Positions 8,240 to 17,089 of a stretch of DNA of 50,807 nucleotides are shown piece by piece (positions within the stretch are counted from its first letter, which is position 1; each line of letters opens with the position of its first letter). The notes under the pieces are model-generated. The model ran no database searches. It had not been told where the DNA came from and saw only the letters and a list, made by a program, of their open reading frames with translations. The stretch spans positions 1 to 50,807 of the forward strand of contig CAJURK010000020.1 in the NCBI GenBank assembly GCA_910588745.1, in the 5' to 3' direction. Source of the stretch: an uncultured Dorea sp. (lineage in GTDB: Bacteria > Bacillota > Clostridia > Lachnospirales > Lachnospiraceae). Position numbers and translations under genes: made by a program.

Positions 8240-9202
8240 CTACTCCTTTGCAAACTGCAGTTCAATCTGTCTGGACAGATTATTCAGCACATCGTAAATG
8301 GTGCCGGGCATAATGCACCCTGCCGCTCTCACATGGCCGCCGCCGCCAAAATACCCTGCAATCACGCTTACGTCAATCGCCTTTTTGGAGCGAAGGCTGA
8401 CCTTATATAAATCTTTCTCCGTCTCATAAGCAAAAATCGCCACTTCTACTCCCTGGGTAATCCGAAGCTGCGACACGATTCCGTCCAAATCCTTTGGGGT
8501 AACCCCGTAAAAGTCCATCTGAGATTTCTTCATAAACGCTGCAATGCATTTTCCGTCCATAAAGACGATGCTCTCAAGCAGCGCCCGTCCCAGCACCTGA
8601 TTCTGCGCGTATGTCTTCTCATAATACGTAAAATCAATCAGTTCGGCAGCGTCAATCCCGGTCTCCAACAGTTCGGCGGCCATACGAAACGTAGACGGAG
8701 ACACATTGGAATACTGAAATATCCCCGTATCATGCGCAATTCCCATATACAGACATTCTGCAATTTCTCTTGTAACCCTCTTCTTATCCATAATTCCATA
8801 GATCAATTCAGAGGTAGAACTTGCGTCCGGAACAATCTGATTGTATTCCGCAAAAGACTGATTGCTCACATGATGATCCATGCAGAAGGTATGTAACGCC
8901 GACTGAAACAGCGGCATTGAAAATCCCAGCCGCTCCTCGTCCCCACAGTCTAAGCAGATGAACAAATCGTATGCTTCGCCTTCCTGAATCTCGCTCCTGA
9001 TATCCTCTGTCCCGCTGATGATCTTGAACTTCTCCGGAATCGGCTCTAAATATACGTCTGTCTGAATGTCCGGATAATTATCTTTCATGTACAAGTACAA
9101 TCCCATGCAGGATCCAACACAATCTCCATCCGGCCGCACATGGCCGCCAATTGCGACCCTGCGCGCCTCCTGCAGCCACTTATTCAGCATCTTGCTCACC
9201 AT
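8240..9202 (-). CDS. nrnA: bifunctional oligoribonuclease / pAp phosphatase
   Basis: DHH-family phosphoesterase that degrades nanoRNAs and removes the 3' phosphate of pAp in Firmicutes. It has 320 residues. Metal-binding motifs are GHVRPDGDCVGS, LDCGD and MDHHVSN (the DHH signature); the DHHA1 substrate domain near the C-terminus has GYFGGGGHVRAAGC. The start at 9202 lies within the end of rbfA; an ATG four codons further in, with GGTGAG ahead of it, is an equally plausible start. Its place between rbfA and truB is conserved. Confidence 0.95.
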   Translation of the reverse strand: MVSKMLNKWLQEARRVAIGGHVRPDGDCVGSCMGLYLYMKDNYPDIQTDVYLEPIPEKFKIISGTEDIRSEIQEGEAYDLFICLDCGDEERLGFSMPLFQSALHTFCMDHHVSNQSFAEYNQIVPDASSTSELIYGIMDKKRVTREIAECLYMGIAHDTGIFQYSNVSPSTFRMAAELLETGIDAAELIDFTYYEKTYAQNQVLGRALLESIVFMDGKCIAAFMKKSQMDFYGVTPKDLDGIVSQLRITQGVEVAIFAYETEKDLYKVSLRSKKAIDVSVIAGYFGGGGHVRAAGCIMPGTIYDVLNNLSRQIELQFAKE

Positions 9203-9584
9203 CCATATCCAAATCCCTGGTTATTTCGTTAATCTTTTTTGACATATTGACGCCATATTCAATTGACTGATCCAACACAAAAGTAATCTCCGGCGTATTG
9301 CGCATATTTAAGCTTCGCGCAAGCTCCCGCCGGATATATCCTTCCGCGCTCTTTAAACCTTTTACCGTATCCTCCTGCGCTTTCTCATCCCCAAGCACGC
9401 TGATATACGCCTTACAGGTTTTTAGATCCGGCGCTACGGAAACGGCCACAACGGAAGTCCAAGGAGCTACCCTTGGATCTTTGATCCCCGCCCGGATGAT
9501 ATTGCTCAGCTCCCGCTGAACCTCGGTATTCACCCTGGTGTTTTTAATACTGTTTTTCCTCAACTTTGATTCTCCTTTATTCAT
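9180..9584 (-). CDS. rbfA: ribosome-binding factor A
   Basis: Binds the 30S subunit during 16S rRNA 5'-end maturation and is needed for cold growth in model bacteria. It has 134 residues, with RVNTEVQRELSNIIR near the N-terminus, the KDPRV stretch and the VSVAPDLKTCKAYISVLGD strand of the KH-like fold. It has an acidic C-terminal end. It overlaps nrnA by 23 bases and follows infB. Confidence 0.96.
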   Translation of the reverse strand: MNKGESKLRKNSIKNTRVNTEVQRELSNIIRAGIKDPRVAPWTSVVAVSVAPDLKTCKAYISVLGDEKAQEDTVKGLKSAEGYIRRELARSLNMRNTPEITFVLDQSIEYGVNMSKKINEITRDLDMDGEQDAE

Positions 9585-9646
9585 ACCGCTCCGGCCGGGG
9601 GTTTTAAGCCTTGCCGGAGCATACGTTCATTCCTGTCGGAAACGGC

Positions 9647-12600
9647 TTATCTTGGTATCTCTACCATCTTGAATGCCTCTACCTGGTCTCCTTCTTTGAT
9701 ATCGTTGAAATTCTCAAATACAAAACCACATTCATAGCCTGTTCTGACTTCCTTTACATCGTCCTTAAATCTTCTCAAAGAAGCAAGCTTGCCGTCATAA
9801 ATTACAATTCCATCCCGGACAATCCTTGCCTGACAGTCTCTCTCAAAGATACCGTCCGTCACATAAGAACCTGCGATCGTACCTACGCCGGAAGCCTTAA
9901 AGGTCTGGCGCACCTCTGCGTGGCCCAATACTTTCTCTTCAAAGATCGGATCCAGCATCCCTTTCATAGCCGCCTGCACATCCTCAATCGCATTGTAGAT
10001 TACCCGGTACAGACGGATGTCTACGCCCTCGCGCTCTGCGGTTTCCTTTGCCGTTGCGTCCGGACGGACATTGAAGCCGATGATGATTGCATTGGACGCG
10101 GAAGCAAGACTCACATCCGATTCATTGATCGCGCCTACGCCGCCGTGAATAATCTTAACAACTACCTCTTCATTGGACAGCTTCAGAAGGCTCTGCTTGA
10201 TAGCCTCTACCGATCCCTGCACATCCGCTTTCACTACGATGCCAAGCTCTTTTAGATTACCTTCTTTAATCTGATTAAACAGATCATCCAGAGATAATTT
10301 ACTCTTAGTATCCTCCAAAAGCTTCGCTTTATTCTGGGAAATAAATGTCTCTGCAAAGCTTCGGGCATCCTTGTCATTCTTGCAGCCTACAAATACCTCT
10401 CCGGCATTGGGAACATCGTTCAGTCCCAGAATCTCTACCGGAACGGACGGTCCGGCTTCTTTGACGCGTCTTCCCTTGTCGTCCATCATGGCTCTTACCT
10501 TGCCAAAAGCAGAACCTGCCGCAATTGCGTCGCCTACCCGCAGCGTTCCCTTTTGAACCAGTACCGTTGCAACCGAACCTTTTCCTTTATCCAGCTCAGC
10601 CTCAATGACCAGGCCTCTTGCCCGGCGGTTCGGATTGGCCTTAAGCTCCGACATTTCTGCCGTCAAAAGAAGCATTTCCATCAGATCTTTCAAACCTTCC
10701 CCGGTCTTAGCGGATACCGGCACGAAAATCGTACTTCCGCCCCAGTCCTCCGGAATCAGCTCATACTCGGACAGCTCTTGCTTTACGCGGTCGATGTTAG
10801 CGCTGGGCTTATCGATCTTATTAATGGCAACCACAATCTCGATTCCCGCAGCTTTGGCATGGTTGATCGCTTCCACCGTCTGGGGCATAACGCCGTCGTC
10901 GGCAGCGACCACTAAGATTGCGATATCCGTGGAATTCGCGCCGCGCATGCGCATAGCAGTAAATGCTTCATGCCCCGGAGTATCTAAGAACGTAATCTTT
11001 TCACCGTTTACCGTTACCACAGAAGCGCCGATATGCTGCGTAATGCCTCCCGCTTCCCGGTCGATGACATTCGTGTGGCGTATCGCGTCCAGAAGGGATG
11101 TCTTACCATGGTCAACATGACCCATAACGCAAACTACCGGAGGACGTTTCTTCATCTTCTTCTCGTCCTCTTCTTCCTCCTTTAACAGTTCTTCAATAAC
11201 ATCTACCACTTCTTCTTTCTCGCAGAGTACGTCAAATTCCAATGCGATCTCCTCTGCGGTATCGTAATCAATCTCCTGATTCACCGTCACGATCTTGCCC
11301 TGCATAAACAGCTTTTTCACAATTACCGCAGGAACGATCTTCATCTTATCCGCTAAATCTTTAATAGTAAGAATCTCCGGAATCACGACAGACTTAATTA
11401 CTTCCTCAACCTTCTGTACTTTCTGCTGAGGCTTCTGCATCTGCTGCTTCGGCTCATTCTTCTGCTTCTTGCCCTTTGGCATTCTATCATCGTCCCGGTA
11501 ATCTTTCTTCTTATGATCGTCCTTACCTTTCCCCTTGCTTCTCTGGGGTTTCTGTCCCTCGATTGCAGGCGCCGGAATCGCCGGATTTCCTTTTCTTCCC
11601 TGGCGGTCCTTATGGTCGCCGCGGATACCGTCCCGGTCTCTGTCGCCGCGCCCTCCCTGGAAACGGTCTCCTCTCGGAGGTCTTCCGTCTGGACGCCTCT
11701 CTCCCTGCGGGCGGTCTCCTCTCCCAGGCCTTCCGTCCGGACGCCTCTCTCCCTGCGGGCGGTCTCCTCTCCCAGGCCTTCCATCCGGACGTCTCTCTCC
11801 CTGCGGGCGGTCTCCTCTTCCAGGCCTTCCGTCCGGACGTCCCTCTCCCTGCGGGCGGTCTCCTCTTCCAGGCCTTCCGTCTGAGCGCCTCTCTCCCTGC
11901 GGGCGGTCTCCTCTTCCAGGTCTTCCGTCTGAACGCCTCTCTCCCTGCGGGCGGTCTCCTCTCCCAGGCCTTCCATCCGAACGTCTCTCCCCCTGCGGAC
12001 GGCTATTTCCTATCGGTTCATTTGCCATATGATCACTCTGCACTTTGCTCTCCTGCATCTTATCTTCCTGTACTTTTCTTTCCTGGACTTTGGTTTCCTG
12101 TACCTTATGTTCCTGCGTTTTTATCTCTGCCGGCTTACTATCCGGTGCTTTCAGTCCCTGTGCCGGTTTCTCGGTTACCGAAACATCCGCCGCTTTTTTC
12201 TCCGGCATACTCTCGGGCTTAAGCGGCTGCGTTTGTACTGTCGGCTTGATTTCTTCTTTTGCGGACTGTTTCGGCGGTTCCTTTACTGCCTCCGGCTTCA
12301 CGCCCTGAACCGGCTTGGTTCCTGGCGCCGGCCTTCCATTCTGCACCTGCATCGGACGCATCCCTGGCGCGGGTCTTCCGTTCTGCACCTGCATCGGCCT
12401 CGCGTTCTGCAGCGGCCGTCCCCCGGCTCCAGGTTTTGAGCCGCCTGTCTGGCGGCCTCCCTGACGGTTCCCGCCCTTTCCTCCGTCCCTGGTATTCTGC
12501 GGCCTAAACACACGGACGATGTTTTTCTTCTTTGGCGCAGACGTCTCTGTTTTCGGCGCGTCGCCAATCTTTTTCTCGGCCTCTTCCTTCGGCGCAGCCT

Positions 12601-12763
12601 CCGGCTTTCCCCCCAAGGCTTTCCTAACCAGCGCAATTTCCTGTTCCTCAATGGAACTCATGTGGCTTTTCACTTCTATATTTTTCCCACCTAAGAACTC
12701 AAGAAGTTCCTTACTGCTCTTCCCAAGTTCTTTTGCAAGCTCATATACTTTCATTTTTGACAT
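9647..12763 (-). CDS. infB: translation initiation factor IF-2
   Basis: GTPase that brings fMet-tRNA to the 30S subunit. It has 1038 residues, long for the family because of a low-complexity N-terminal half. The start at 12763 (MSKMKVYELAKELG) has AGGAGG ten bases upstream; an earlier in-frame start lacks one. Residues about 80-430 are rich in Gly, Arg, Pro and Gln and include seven tandem 16-residue repeats. The G domain shows GHVDHGKTSLLD (G1), DTPGHEAF (G3) and NKIDKP (G4), followed by the fMet-tRNA-binding domains. It overlaps ylxQ by 13 bases. Confidence 0.98.
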   Translation of the reverse strand: MSKMKVYELAKELGKSSKELLEFLGGKNIEVKSHMSSIEEQEIALVRKALGGKPEAAPKEEAEKKIGDAPKTETSAPKKKNIVRVFRPQNTRDGGKGGNRQGGRQTGGSKPGAGGRPLQNARPMQVQNGRPAPGMRPMQVQNGRPAPGTKPVQGVKPEAVKEPPKQSAKEEIKPTVQTQPLKPESMPEKKAADVSVTEKPAQGLKAPDSKPAEIKTQEHKVQETKVQERKVQEDKMQESKVQSDHMANEPIGNSRPQGERRSDGRPGRGDRPQGERRSDGRPGRGDRPQGERRSDGRPGRGDRPQGEGRPDGRPGRGDRPQGERRPDGRPGRGDRPQGERRPDGRPGRGDRPQGERRPDGRPPRGDRFQGGRGDRDRDGIRGDHKDRQGRKGNPAIPAPAIEGQKPQRSKGKGKDDHKKKDYRDDDRMPKGKKQKNEPKQQMQKPQQKVQKVEEVIKSVVIPEILTIKDLADKMKIVPAVIVKKLFMQGKIVTVNQEIDYDTAEEIALEFDVLCEKEEVVDVIEELLKEEEEDEKKMKKRPPVVCVMGHVDHGKTSLLDAIRHTNVIDREAGGITQHIGASVVTVNGEKITFLDTPGHEAFTAMRMRGANSTDIAILVVAADDGVMPQTVEAINHAKAAGIEIVVAINKIDKPSANIDRVKQELSEYELIPEDWGGSTIFVPVSAKTGEGLKDLMEMLLLTAEMSELKANPNRRARGLVIEAELDKGKGSVATVLVQKGTLRVGDAIAAGSAFGKVRAMMDDKGRRVKEAGPSVPVEILGLNDVPNAGEVFVGCKNDKDARSFAETFISQNKAKLLEDTKSKLSLDDLFNQIKEGNLKELGIVVKADVQGSVEAIKQSLLKLSNEEVVVKIIHGGVGAINESDVSLASASNAIIIGFNVRPDATAKETAEREGVDIRLYRVIYNAIEDVQAAMKGMLDPIFEEKVLGHAEVRQTFKASGVGTIAGSYVTDGIFERDCQARIVRDGIVIYDGKLASLRRFKDDVKEVRTGYECGFVFENFNDIKEGDQVEAFKMVEIPR
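11653..11988 (-). repeat. seven tandem 48-bp repeats inside infB
   Basis: Seven consecutive 48-base units (starts at 11653, 11701, 11749, 11797, 11845, 11893 and 11941) encode a 16-residue unit close to GDRPQGERRPDGRPGR. The leftmost unit is the most diverged. All are multiples of three, so copy-number changes keep the frame. Confidence 0.92.
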
Positions 12764-13104
12764 ACAAATGCAACCTCCTCTATGCAACCTAATCGTTCTC
12801 TCGTATCTAACTGCTTTAGGATACTGCCGGCAAACCCCTCATCCAATATGGCGAGAGACGCCCTCAGTTCCTTTCCCATCGCATGACCCAGCACTTCCTT
12901 CTCATTGTAACACCGAATCGGCACCTGATAAAAATCACACATATTTTGAAATTTTTTTTTCGTGTTACTGGACGCGTCCTCAGCAACGATTACAAGTCTT
13001 GCTTTTCCCGCCTTCACTTCCCGCTCCGTGCAGAACTCTCCGCTTGCCGTCTTTCCCGCTCTGGTCGCTAATCCGATAATCGACAATATCTTATCCTGTT
13101 TCAA
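12751..13104 (-). CDS. ylxQ: L7Ae-family ribosomal/RNA-binding protein YlxQ
   Basis: A small RNA-binding protein of the L7Ae/L30e fold encoded between rnpM and infB in Firmicutes. I place the start at the TTG at 13104 (117 residues, MKQDKILSIIGLATRAG) because AAGGAG lies ten bases before it; the frame is open further up, but only through the rnpM coding region. Visible signature parts are LATRAGKTASGE, KAGKARLVIVAEDAS and NTKKKFQN. It overlaps rnpM by 14 bases and infB by 13, indicating tight translational coupling. Confidence 0.92.
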   Translation of the reverse strand: MKQDKILSIIGLATRAGKTASGEFCTEREVKAGKARLVIVAEDASSNTKKKFQNMCDFYQVPIRCYNEKEVLGHAMGKELRASLAILDEGFAGSILKQLDTRERLGCIEEVAFVCQK

Positions 13105-13369
13105 GTGTTCCCATCTCCTTTTCCAGCGCCTCGTAAACCTCTTCCGGAATCGACTGCTGAAAGGAACGTTCCAACCCTTTATTCTTCCTTGCAAGCTTTA
13201 AGCATTCCCCATTCGGACACACATACGCGCCTCTTCCGTTCTTCTTTCCGGTAGCGTCCAGCATAAATGCATTCTCCGGTGTTTTGATAACGCGAATCAT
13301 CTCTTTCTTACTCTTCATTTCCTGACAGCCTACGCATTTCCGCATAGGTATTTTTTTATTGCCTCCCAA
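13091..13369 (-). CDS. rnpM: RNase P modulator / YlxR family protein
   Basis: A 92-residue protein of the YlxR (DUF448) family, shown in Bacillus to bind and modulate RNase P. Family motifs are PMRKCVGCQEMKSKKEMIRV at the N-terminus and GRGAYVCPNGECLKLARK, with paired Cys residues. The start is a TTG at 13369 with AGGTGAT close upstream; a downstream ATG (PMRK) is possible but would remove part of the conserved start and lacks a well-spaced site. It sits between nusA and ylxQ as usual. Confidence 0.93.
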   Translation of the reverse strand: MGGNKKIPMRKCVGCQEMKSKKEMIRVIKTPENAFMLDATGKKNGRGAYVCPNGECLKLARKNKGLERSFQQSIPEEVYEALEKEMGTLETG

Positions 13370-13384
13370 ATCATCACCTGATTT

Positions 13385-14620
13385 CTATTCTTCTACTTCT
13401 TCAAATACGATCTCTTCTATTTCTTCATAAGGCTCTCCGGCTTCCGACGGGTTCTCTTCATACCCGCCCTCATAATTGTCCTCATAGCCGTCCTCGCCAT
13501 ATTCGCCTTCGTAGCCGTCCTCATACATCTCTTCTTCGTAAACGCCTTCCATCAGCTCCATGTAATTCTCCGGAAGCTCGCCGGACTCGATCGCCTGTGT
13601 CTCGCTCTTAATATCAATCTTATATCCGGTCAGCCTTGCCGCCAGCCTTGCATTCTGTCCTTCTTTTCCAATTGCGAGAGATAGCTGGTAATCCGGTACA
13701 ATAACGCTTGCCGTCTTATCATCCGGATCCGCCATTACCGAAATCACCTTGGCCGGACTTAACGCATTCTCAATTAGTATTCCCGGATTATCGCTCCAGT
13801 TAATAATATCAATCTTCTCGCCCCGCAGTTCACTCACAATTGCATTGACTCTGGCTCCGTTCATACCTACGCACGCGCCGACCGGATCCACGTCCGGATC
13901 GTTGGACCACACTGCAATTTTTGTCCTGCTCCCCGCCTCTCTGGCAATACTTTTGATTTCTACGATTCCCTCCCGAACTTCCGTAACCTCCGCCTCGAAT
14001 AAACGCTTCACCAGCTCCGGATGCGTGCGTGAAACCAGGATTTTCGGCCCCTTGGTGGTATTCTTTACCTCTACCACATACAGCTTAATCCGCTCGGTAG
14101 GCTGGAATACTTCTCCTCTTACCTGCTCGTTTTCCGTAAGCATTGCATCCGCTTTGCCTAAGTTGATGCTCACGTTTCTTCCAACATACCGCTGAACAAT
14201 ACCTGTCACAATATCTTTCTCTTTCTCGAAATACTGATCATAGATCACTTTGCGTTCTTCTTCACGTATTTTTTGAAGAATCAAATTCTTAGCGTTCTGT
14301 GTAGCAATGCGCCCAAAGGATTTTGACTCTACCGGGAACTGCACGACATCGCCCGCTTCGTACTTACTGTCTATGGCTTTGGCATCCTCCAGACTAATCT
14401 GTTCGATTTTGTCTTCCACCTCTTCTACTACCGTCTTCTCCTGAATCAACTGATAATCGCAAGTCTCCCGATCCATAATGACCCTAATGTTATCCGCCTT
14501 GCCAAAATGGTTCTTACATGCATTAATCAGAGAATTCTCAATAGCATCCAACAGTGTCTCTTTGCTAATGTCCTTTTCCTTCTCCAGGATTGTCAATGCT
14601 TCCAATAATTCTGTGTTCAT
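13385..14620 (-). CDS. nusA: transcription termination/antitermination protein NusA
   Basis: Binds RNA polymerase and nascent RNA, modulating pausing and termination. It has 411 residues: an N-terminal polymerase-binding domain (about 1-125), an S1 domain (GIVQRYVGRNVSINLG near residue 140), then KH domains with GACVGMNGARVNAIVSEL and AIGKEGQNARLAARLTG. The last 65 residues are an unusual acidic tail full of Glu, Tyr and Gly, which replaces any further structured domain. It follows rimP by 24 bases. Confidence 0.97.
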   Translation of the reverse strand: MNTELLEALTILEKEKDISKETLLDAIENSLINACKNHFGKADNIRVIMDRETCDYQLIQEKTVVEEVEDKIEQISLEDAKAIDSKYEAGDVVQFPVESKSFGRIATQNAKNLILQKIREEERKVIYDQYFEKEKDIVTGIVQRYVGRNVSINLGKADAMLTENEQVRGEVFQPTERIKLYVVEVKNTTKGPKILVSRTHPELVKRLFEAEVTEVREGIVEIKSIAREAGSRTKIAVWSNDPDVDPVGACVGMNGARVNAIVSELRGEKIDIINWSDNPGILIENALSPAKVISVMADPDDKTASVIVPDYQLSLAIGKEGQNARLAARLTGYKIDIKSETQAIESGELPENYMELMEGVYEEEMYEDGYEGEYGEDGYEDNYEGGYEENPSEAGEPYEEIEEIVFEEVEE

Positions 14621-14644
14621 TTTCTTACTTCCTCCTGTCTACAT

Positions 14645-15112
14645 TTAAAAATCAAACGCTAATCGAATCAATGCAATCTCTTTCTTTTCAAACGTCTGCA
14701 TCCGGGCATTGTCAGTCTCAATCGTTACTGTATTCTTATCATATTCCTTTAGAATTCCCCGAAACTCCTTCTTTCCTTCCAGCATTCTGTATGTGCGGAT
14801 CTCCACTTCTTTTCCTAGACTTTTCTCGTAATCCCGCTCTTTCTTAAGCGGCCGTCCAAGTCCGGGGGAACTCACCTCCAGAATATACGCGTCGTCAATA
14901 AAATCCTTCTCATCCAGGATATCCGACAGTTCTCTGCTGACCGCCTCGCAGTCATCTACCATAATCCCTCCCGGCTTATCGATGTACGCTCTTAAGTACC
15001 ATGTTCCGCCTTCCTTTACATATTCCACATCCCATAAATCAAATCCATTCTTTTTCAAAATCGGGAGCAGAATCGCTTCTGTCTTCTGTTCGTAACTTTC
15101 TCTTTTTGACAA
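14645..15112 (-). CDS. rimP: ribosome maturation factor RimP
   Basis: Needed for late 30S subunit assembly. I place the start at the TTG at 15112 (155 residues, MSKRESYEQKTEAILLPIL), with AAGGGAAG seven bases upstream and agreement with the family N-terminus. The longer open frame up to 15229 would add residues unlike the family and run across a leader hairpin. Conserved stretches are DVEYVKEGGTWYLRAYIDK, DDCEAVSRELSDILDE and LEVSSPGLGRPL. It is the first gene of the nusA-infB operon. Confidence 0.95.
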   Translation of the reverse strand: MSKRESYEQKTEAILLPILKKNGFDLWDVEYVKEGGTWYLRAYIDKPGGIMVDDCEAVSRELSDILDEKDFIDDAYILEVSSPGLGRPLKKERDYEKSLGKEVEIRTYRMLEGKKEFRGILKEYDKNTVTIETDNARMQTFEKKEIALIRLAFDF

Positions 15113-15208
15113 TGTAAAACTTCCCTTCTTTCCAAAATGCATCCGCGCACAAAACCGCTTTCCCACAAAAGTTATGAACCATGCCTTCGATGGATGCGCG
15201 GCAACAAA

Positions 15209-15234
15209 GAAGAGTGAACTTCCGTTCACTCTTC
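15209..15234 (-). promoter_or_regulatory. leader hairpin upstream of rimP
   Basis: A perfect eleven-pair stem, GAAGAGTGAAC with GTTCACTCTTC, closes a GGAA tetraloop in the minus-strand RNA, between the operon promoter and rimP. The following bases (TTTGTTG) are only weakly T-rich. It could be an attenuator or a stabilising 5' structure. Confidence 0.55.
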
Positions 15235-15261
15235 CGCTTTTACCTTATGCAACTGTTTGTT

Positions 15262-15290
15262 ATTGTAACATCTCTTTTGTATAAAATCAA
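15262..15290 (-). promoter_or_regulatory. sigma-A promoter of the rimP-nusA-infB operon
   Basis: TTGATT (15285-15290), 17 bases, TACAAT (15262-15267) on the minus strand. Transcription would start about 140 bases before rimP and include the GGAA-capped hairpin. Confidence 0.75.
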
Positions 15291-15391
15291 GGTTTTCTTT
15301 TCGTTTTACCGCAGAACTTTGCGGCAGGCGGCAATACCATTCTCAAAATATCTGCCTCCCTAGGCGATTTTTGCAAAAACACTGGCAATCG

Positions 15392-15793
15392 TTATGCTGT
15401 CGCGAAATCTCCTGCCGCTATCTTTTCTTCCATCTTTTCTTTCATCTTCTGGACTTCATCAATTAAGTAGCTCACCTTAACCTCATACGCAAGATTTTTA
15501 TCCGCCACTGGTATCGCCTGATTCAGTTTGTTTGTAAGTTCAATAAAATTCTCAGCCAAAAGCTGAATATTCCAATCTGTACGGTTTTCAAGATGAATCC
15601 GAATATCTGATACTTTGCGATCTAATTCATCCGCTCTTGATTTCAAGCCCTTGATATCCGATTTCATACTTTGCATTTCCGTCTTCATGCCTTGTATGTC
15701 AGTCTCCATGCCCAGTATATGAATTTCTAATTTATCAATTTTTTCAACTTTACTCAGAATCAAATCTAATTTCTTATCATTCTTATCATCCAT
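15392..15793 (-). CDS. coiled-coil protein of unknown function
   Basis: A 133-residue protein. Residues 1-70 are a heptad-rich coiled coil containing repeats of the form GMETDIQ, GMKTEMQ, SMKSDIK and GLKSRAD, each seven residues apart; the C-terminal part is also helical. There is no signal peptide or membrane segment. GGGGGA precedes the start at 15793. Proteins like this occur singly in Lachnospiraceae genomes, but I do not know a function. It has its own promoter. Confidence 0.75.
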   Translation of the reverse strand: MDDKNDKKLDLILSKVEKIDKLEIHILGMETDIQGMKTEMQSMKSDIKGLKSRADELDRKVSDIRIHLENRTDWNIQLLAENFIELTNKLNQAIPVADKNLAYEVKVSYLIDEVQKMKEKMEEKIAAGDFATA

Positions 15794-15846
15794 TGCAGTA
15801 TCTTTCCCCCTTTATTTACTTTACATATGCAGCATTGTTTAACCAA

Positions 15847-15875
15847 AACATATCATATACATAACATAAAGTCAA
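15847..15875 (-). promoter_or_regulatory. sigma-A promoter of the coiled-coil gene
   Basis: TTGACT (15870-15875), 17 bases, TATGTT (15847-15852) on the minus strand. Confidence 0.65.
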
Positions 15876-15962
15876 CAACAATTTCTGTATCTTTGAGACA
15901 AACTCATAAATTACGCAAACATAACATCTTTCCTGAATAAAGTCAAAACATACCGCGCAGTG

Positions 15963-17087
15963 TCAAATACGAATCAATTCATACAAATCTGTACCCAGCC
16001 CTATTTTAACCGCGTGCGCAACACAGCACCTCCATTCTGTATCCGGATGCGTCATACGGAAATGATCGCATTCTCCTTCGTGTTCGTGTTGATGTTCTTC
16101 CAGATTATCGCTCAACATGCTTCCCTCTACCGGCGGCATCTGGTTGCAAAGATCCGCGCAGGCCTGATCCAACGCGACCGGATCAAAGGAAGCCAGCATT
16201 CCCACGTTGGGGATAATCGGTATATCATTTTCCGCATGGCAGTCACAGTTCGGCGACACATCGCAGATCAGAGACACATGGAAACAGGGGCGGTCTTTAC
16301 AGACCGCAAAAGCATATTCTGCAATCTTATAATTCAGCGCCGCGACCGAATCACTGAAATCTGCCTGAATCGCATCTTTCGGACATACCGCCAGGCATCT
16401 GCCGCAGCCTACGCATTTTTCATGGTCAATCACTGCTTTTCCATGTTCAATTACCGGCGCTCCATGAGCGCAGATCCTGCGGCAGGCGCCGCAGCCCACG
16501 CAAAGTTCCAAATCCGCGCTTGGCTTTCCGTCGCAATGCTGCTCCATCTTTCCTGTTCTGGAGCCGCACCCCATACCGATATTTTTTAGCGCGCCGCCAA
16601 ATCCCGTCATCTCATGCCCTTTAAAATGCGTCAGGGAAATAAAAACATCCGCATCCATAACCGCCGTCCCGATTTTCGCTTCTTTTACATATTCTCCGTC
16701 AATCGACACTAAGGTTTCATCGGTTCCCTTCAGGCCGTCCCCGATGATTACGTGGCACCCCGTCTGATAGGGGGAGAACCCATTTATGTAAGCCGTCTCC
16801 ATATGTTCGAGCGCGTTTTTCCTGCTTCCTACATACAGGGTATTACAATCTGTAAGAAACGGCCTGCCCCCCAGCTCTTTCACGTAATCGGCGACTACCC
16901 TTGCATAATTCGGGCGCAGAAACGCCAAATTGCCGTATTCTCCGAAATGCAGCTTGATCGCCGTAAATTTTTCCTCAAAATCAATCGTTTCAAACCCGGC
17001 CGTCTTCATCAGACGGTGCAGTTTTTTCAGCAGATTCTCTTCCCTCGTAGCTTTAAATGTAGTAAAATATACGTTTGCCTTTTCCAT
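15963..17087 (-). CDS. DUF362 protein with two ferredoxin-type 4Fe-4S motifs
   Basis: A 374-residue soluble protein of the DUF362 family. Residues about 1-190 are the DUF362 domain (KLHFGEYGN, LTDCNTLYVGSR, SLTHFKGHEMTGFGGALKNIGMG split along the domain). Two 4Fe-4S sites follow, CVGCGACRRICAHGAP and CVGCGRCLAVCPKDAI, and then another DUF362-like segment (CDVSPNCDC). The C-terminus is His/Glu-rich (EEHQHEHEGECDH). A redox role is likely and the partner unknown. It starts three bases after the telA stop and is probably cotranscribed with it. Confidence 0.9.
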   Translation of the reverse strand: MEKANVYFTTFKATREENLLKKLHRLMKTAGFETIDFEEKFTAIKLHFGEYGNLAFLRPNYARVVADYVKELGGRPFLTDCNTLYVGSRKNALEHMETAYINGFSPYQTGCHVIIGDGLKGTDETLVSIDGEYVKEAKIGTAVMDADVFISLTHFKGHEMTGFGGALKNIGMGCGSRTGKMEQHCDGKPSADLELCVGCGACRRICAHGAPVIEHGKAVIDHEKCVGCGRCLAVCPKDAIQADFSDSVAALNYKIAEYAFAVCKDRPCFHVSLICDVSPNCDCHAENDIPIIPNVGMLASFDPVALDQACADLCNQMPPVEGSMLSDNLEEHQHEHEGECDHFRMTHPDTEWRCCVAHAVKIGLGTDLYELIRI

Positions 17088-17089
17088 CT

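Noticed and set aside
11398..12651. Long open frames on both strands and in several frames across the IF-2 N-terminus
   Set aside because: They follow from the 48-bp repeats and biased codons of infB; their translations are low-complexity, and no ribosome binding site marks them.
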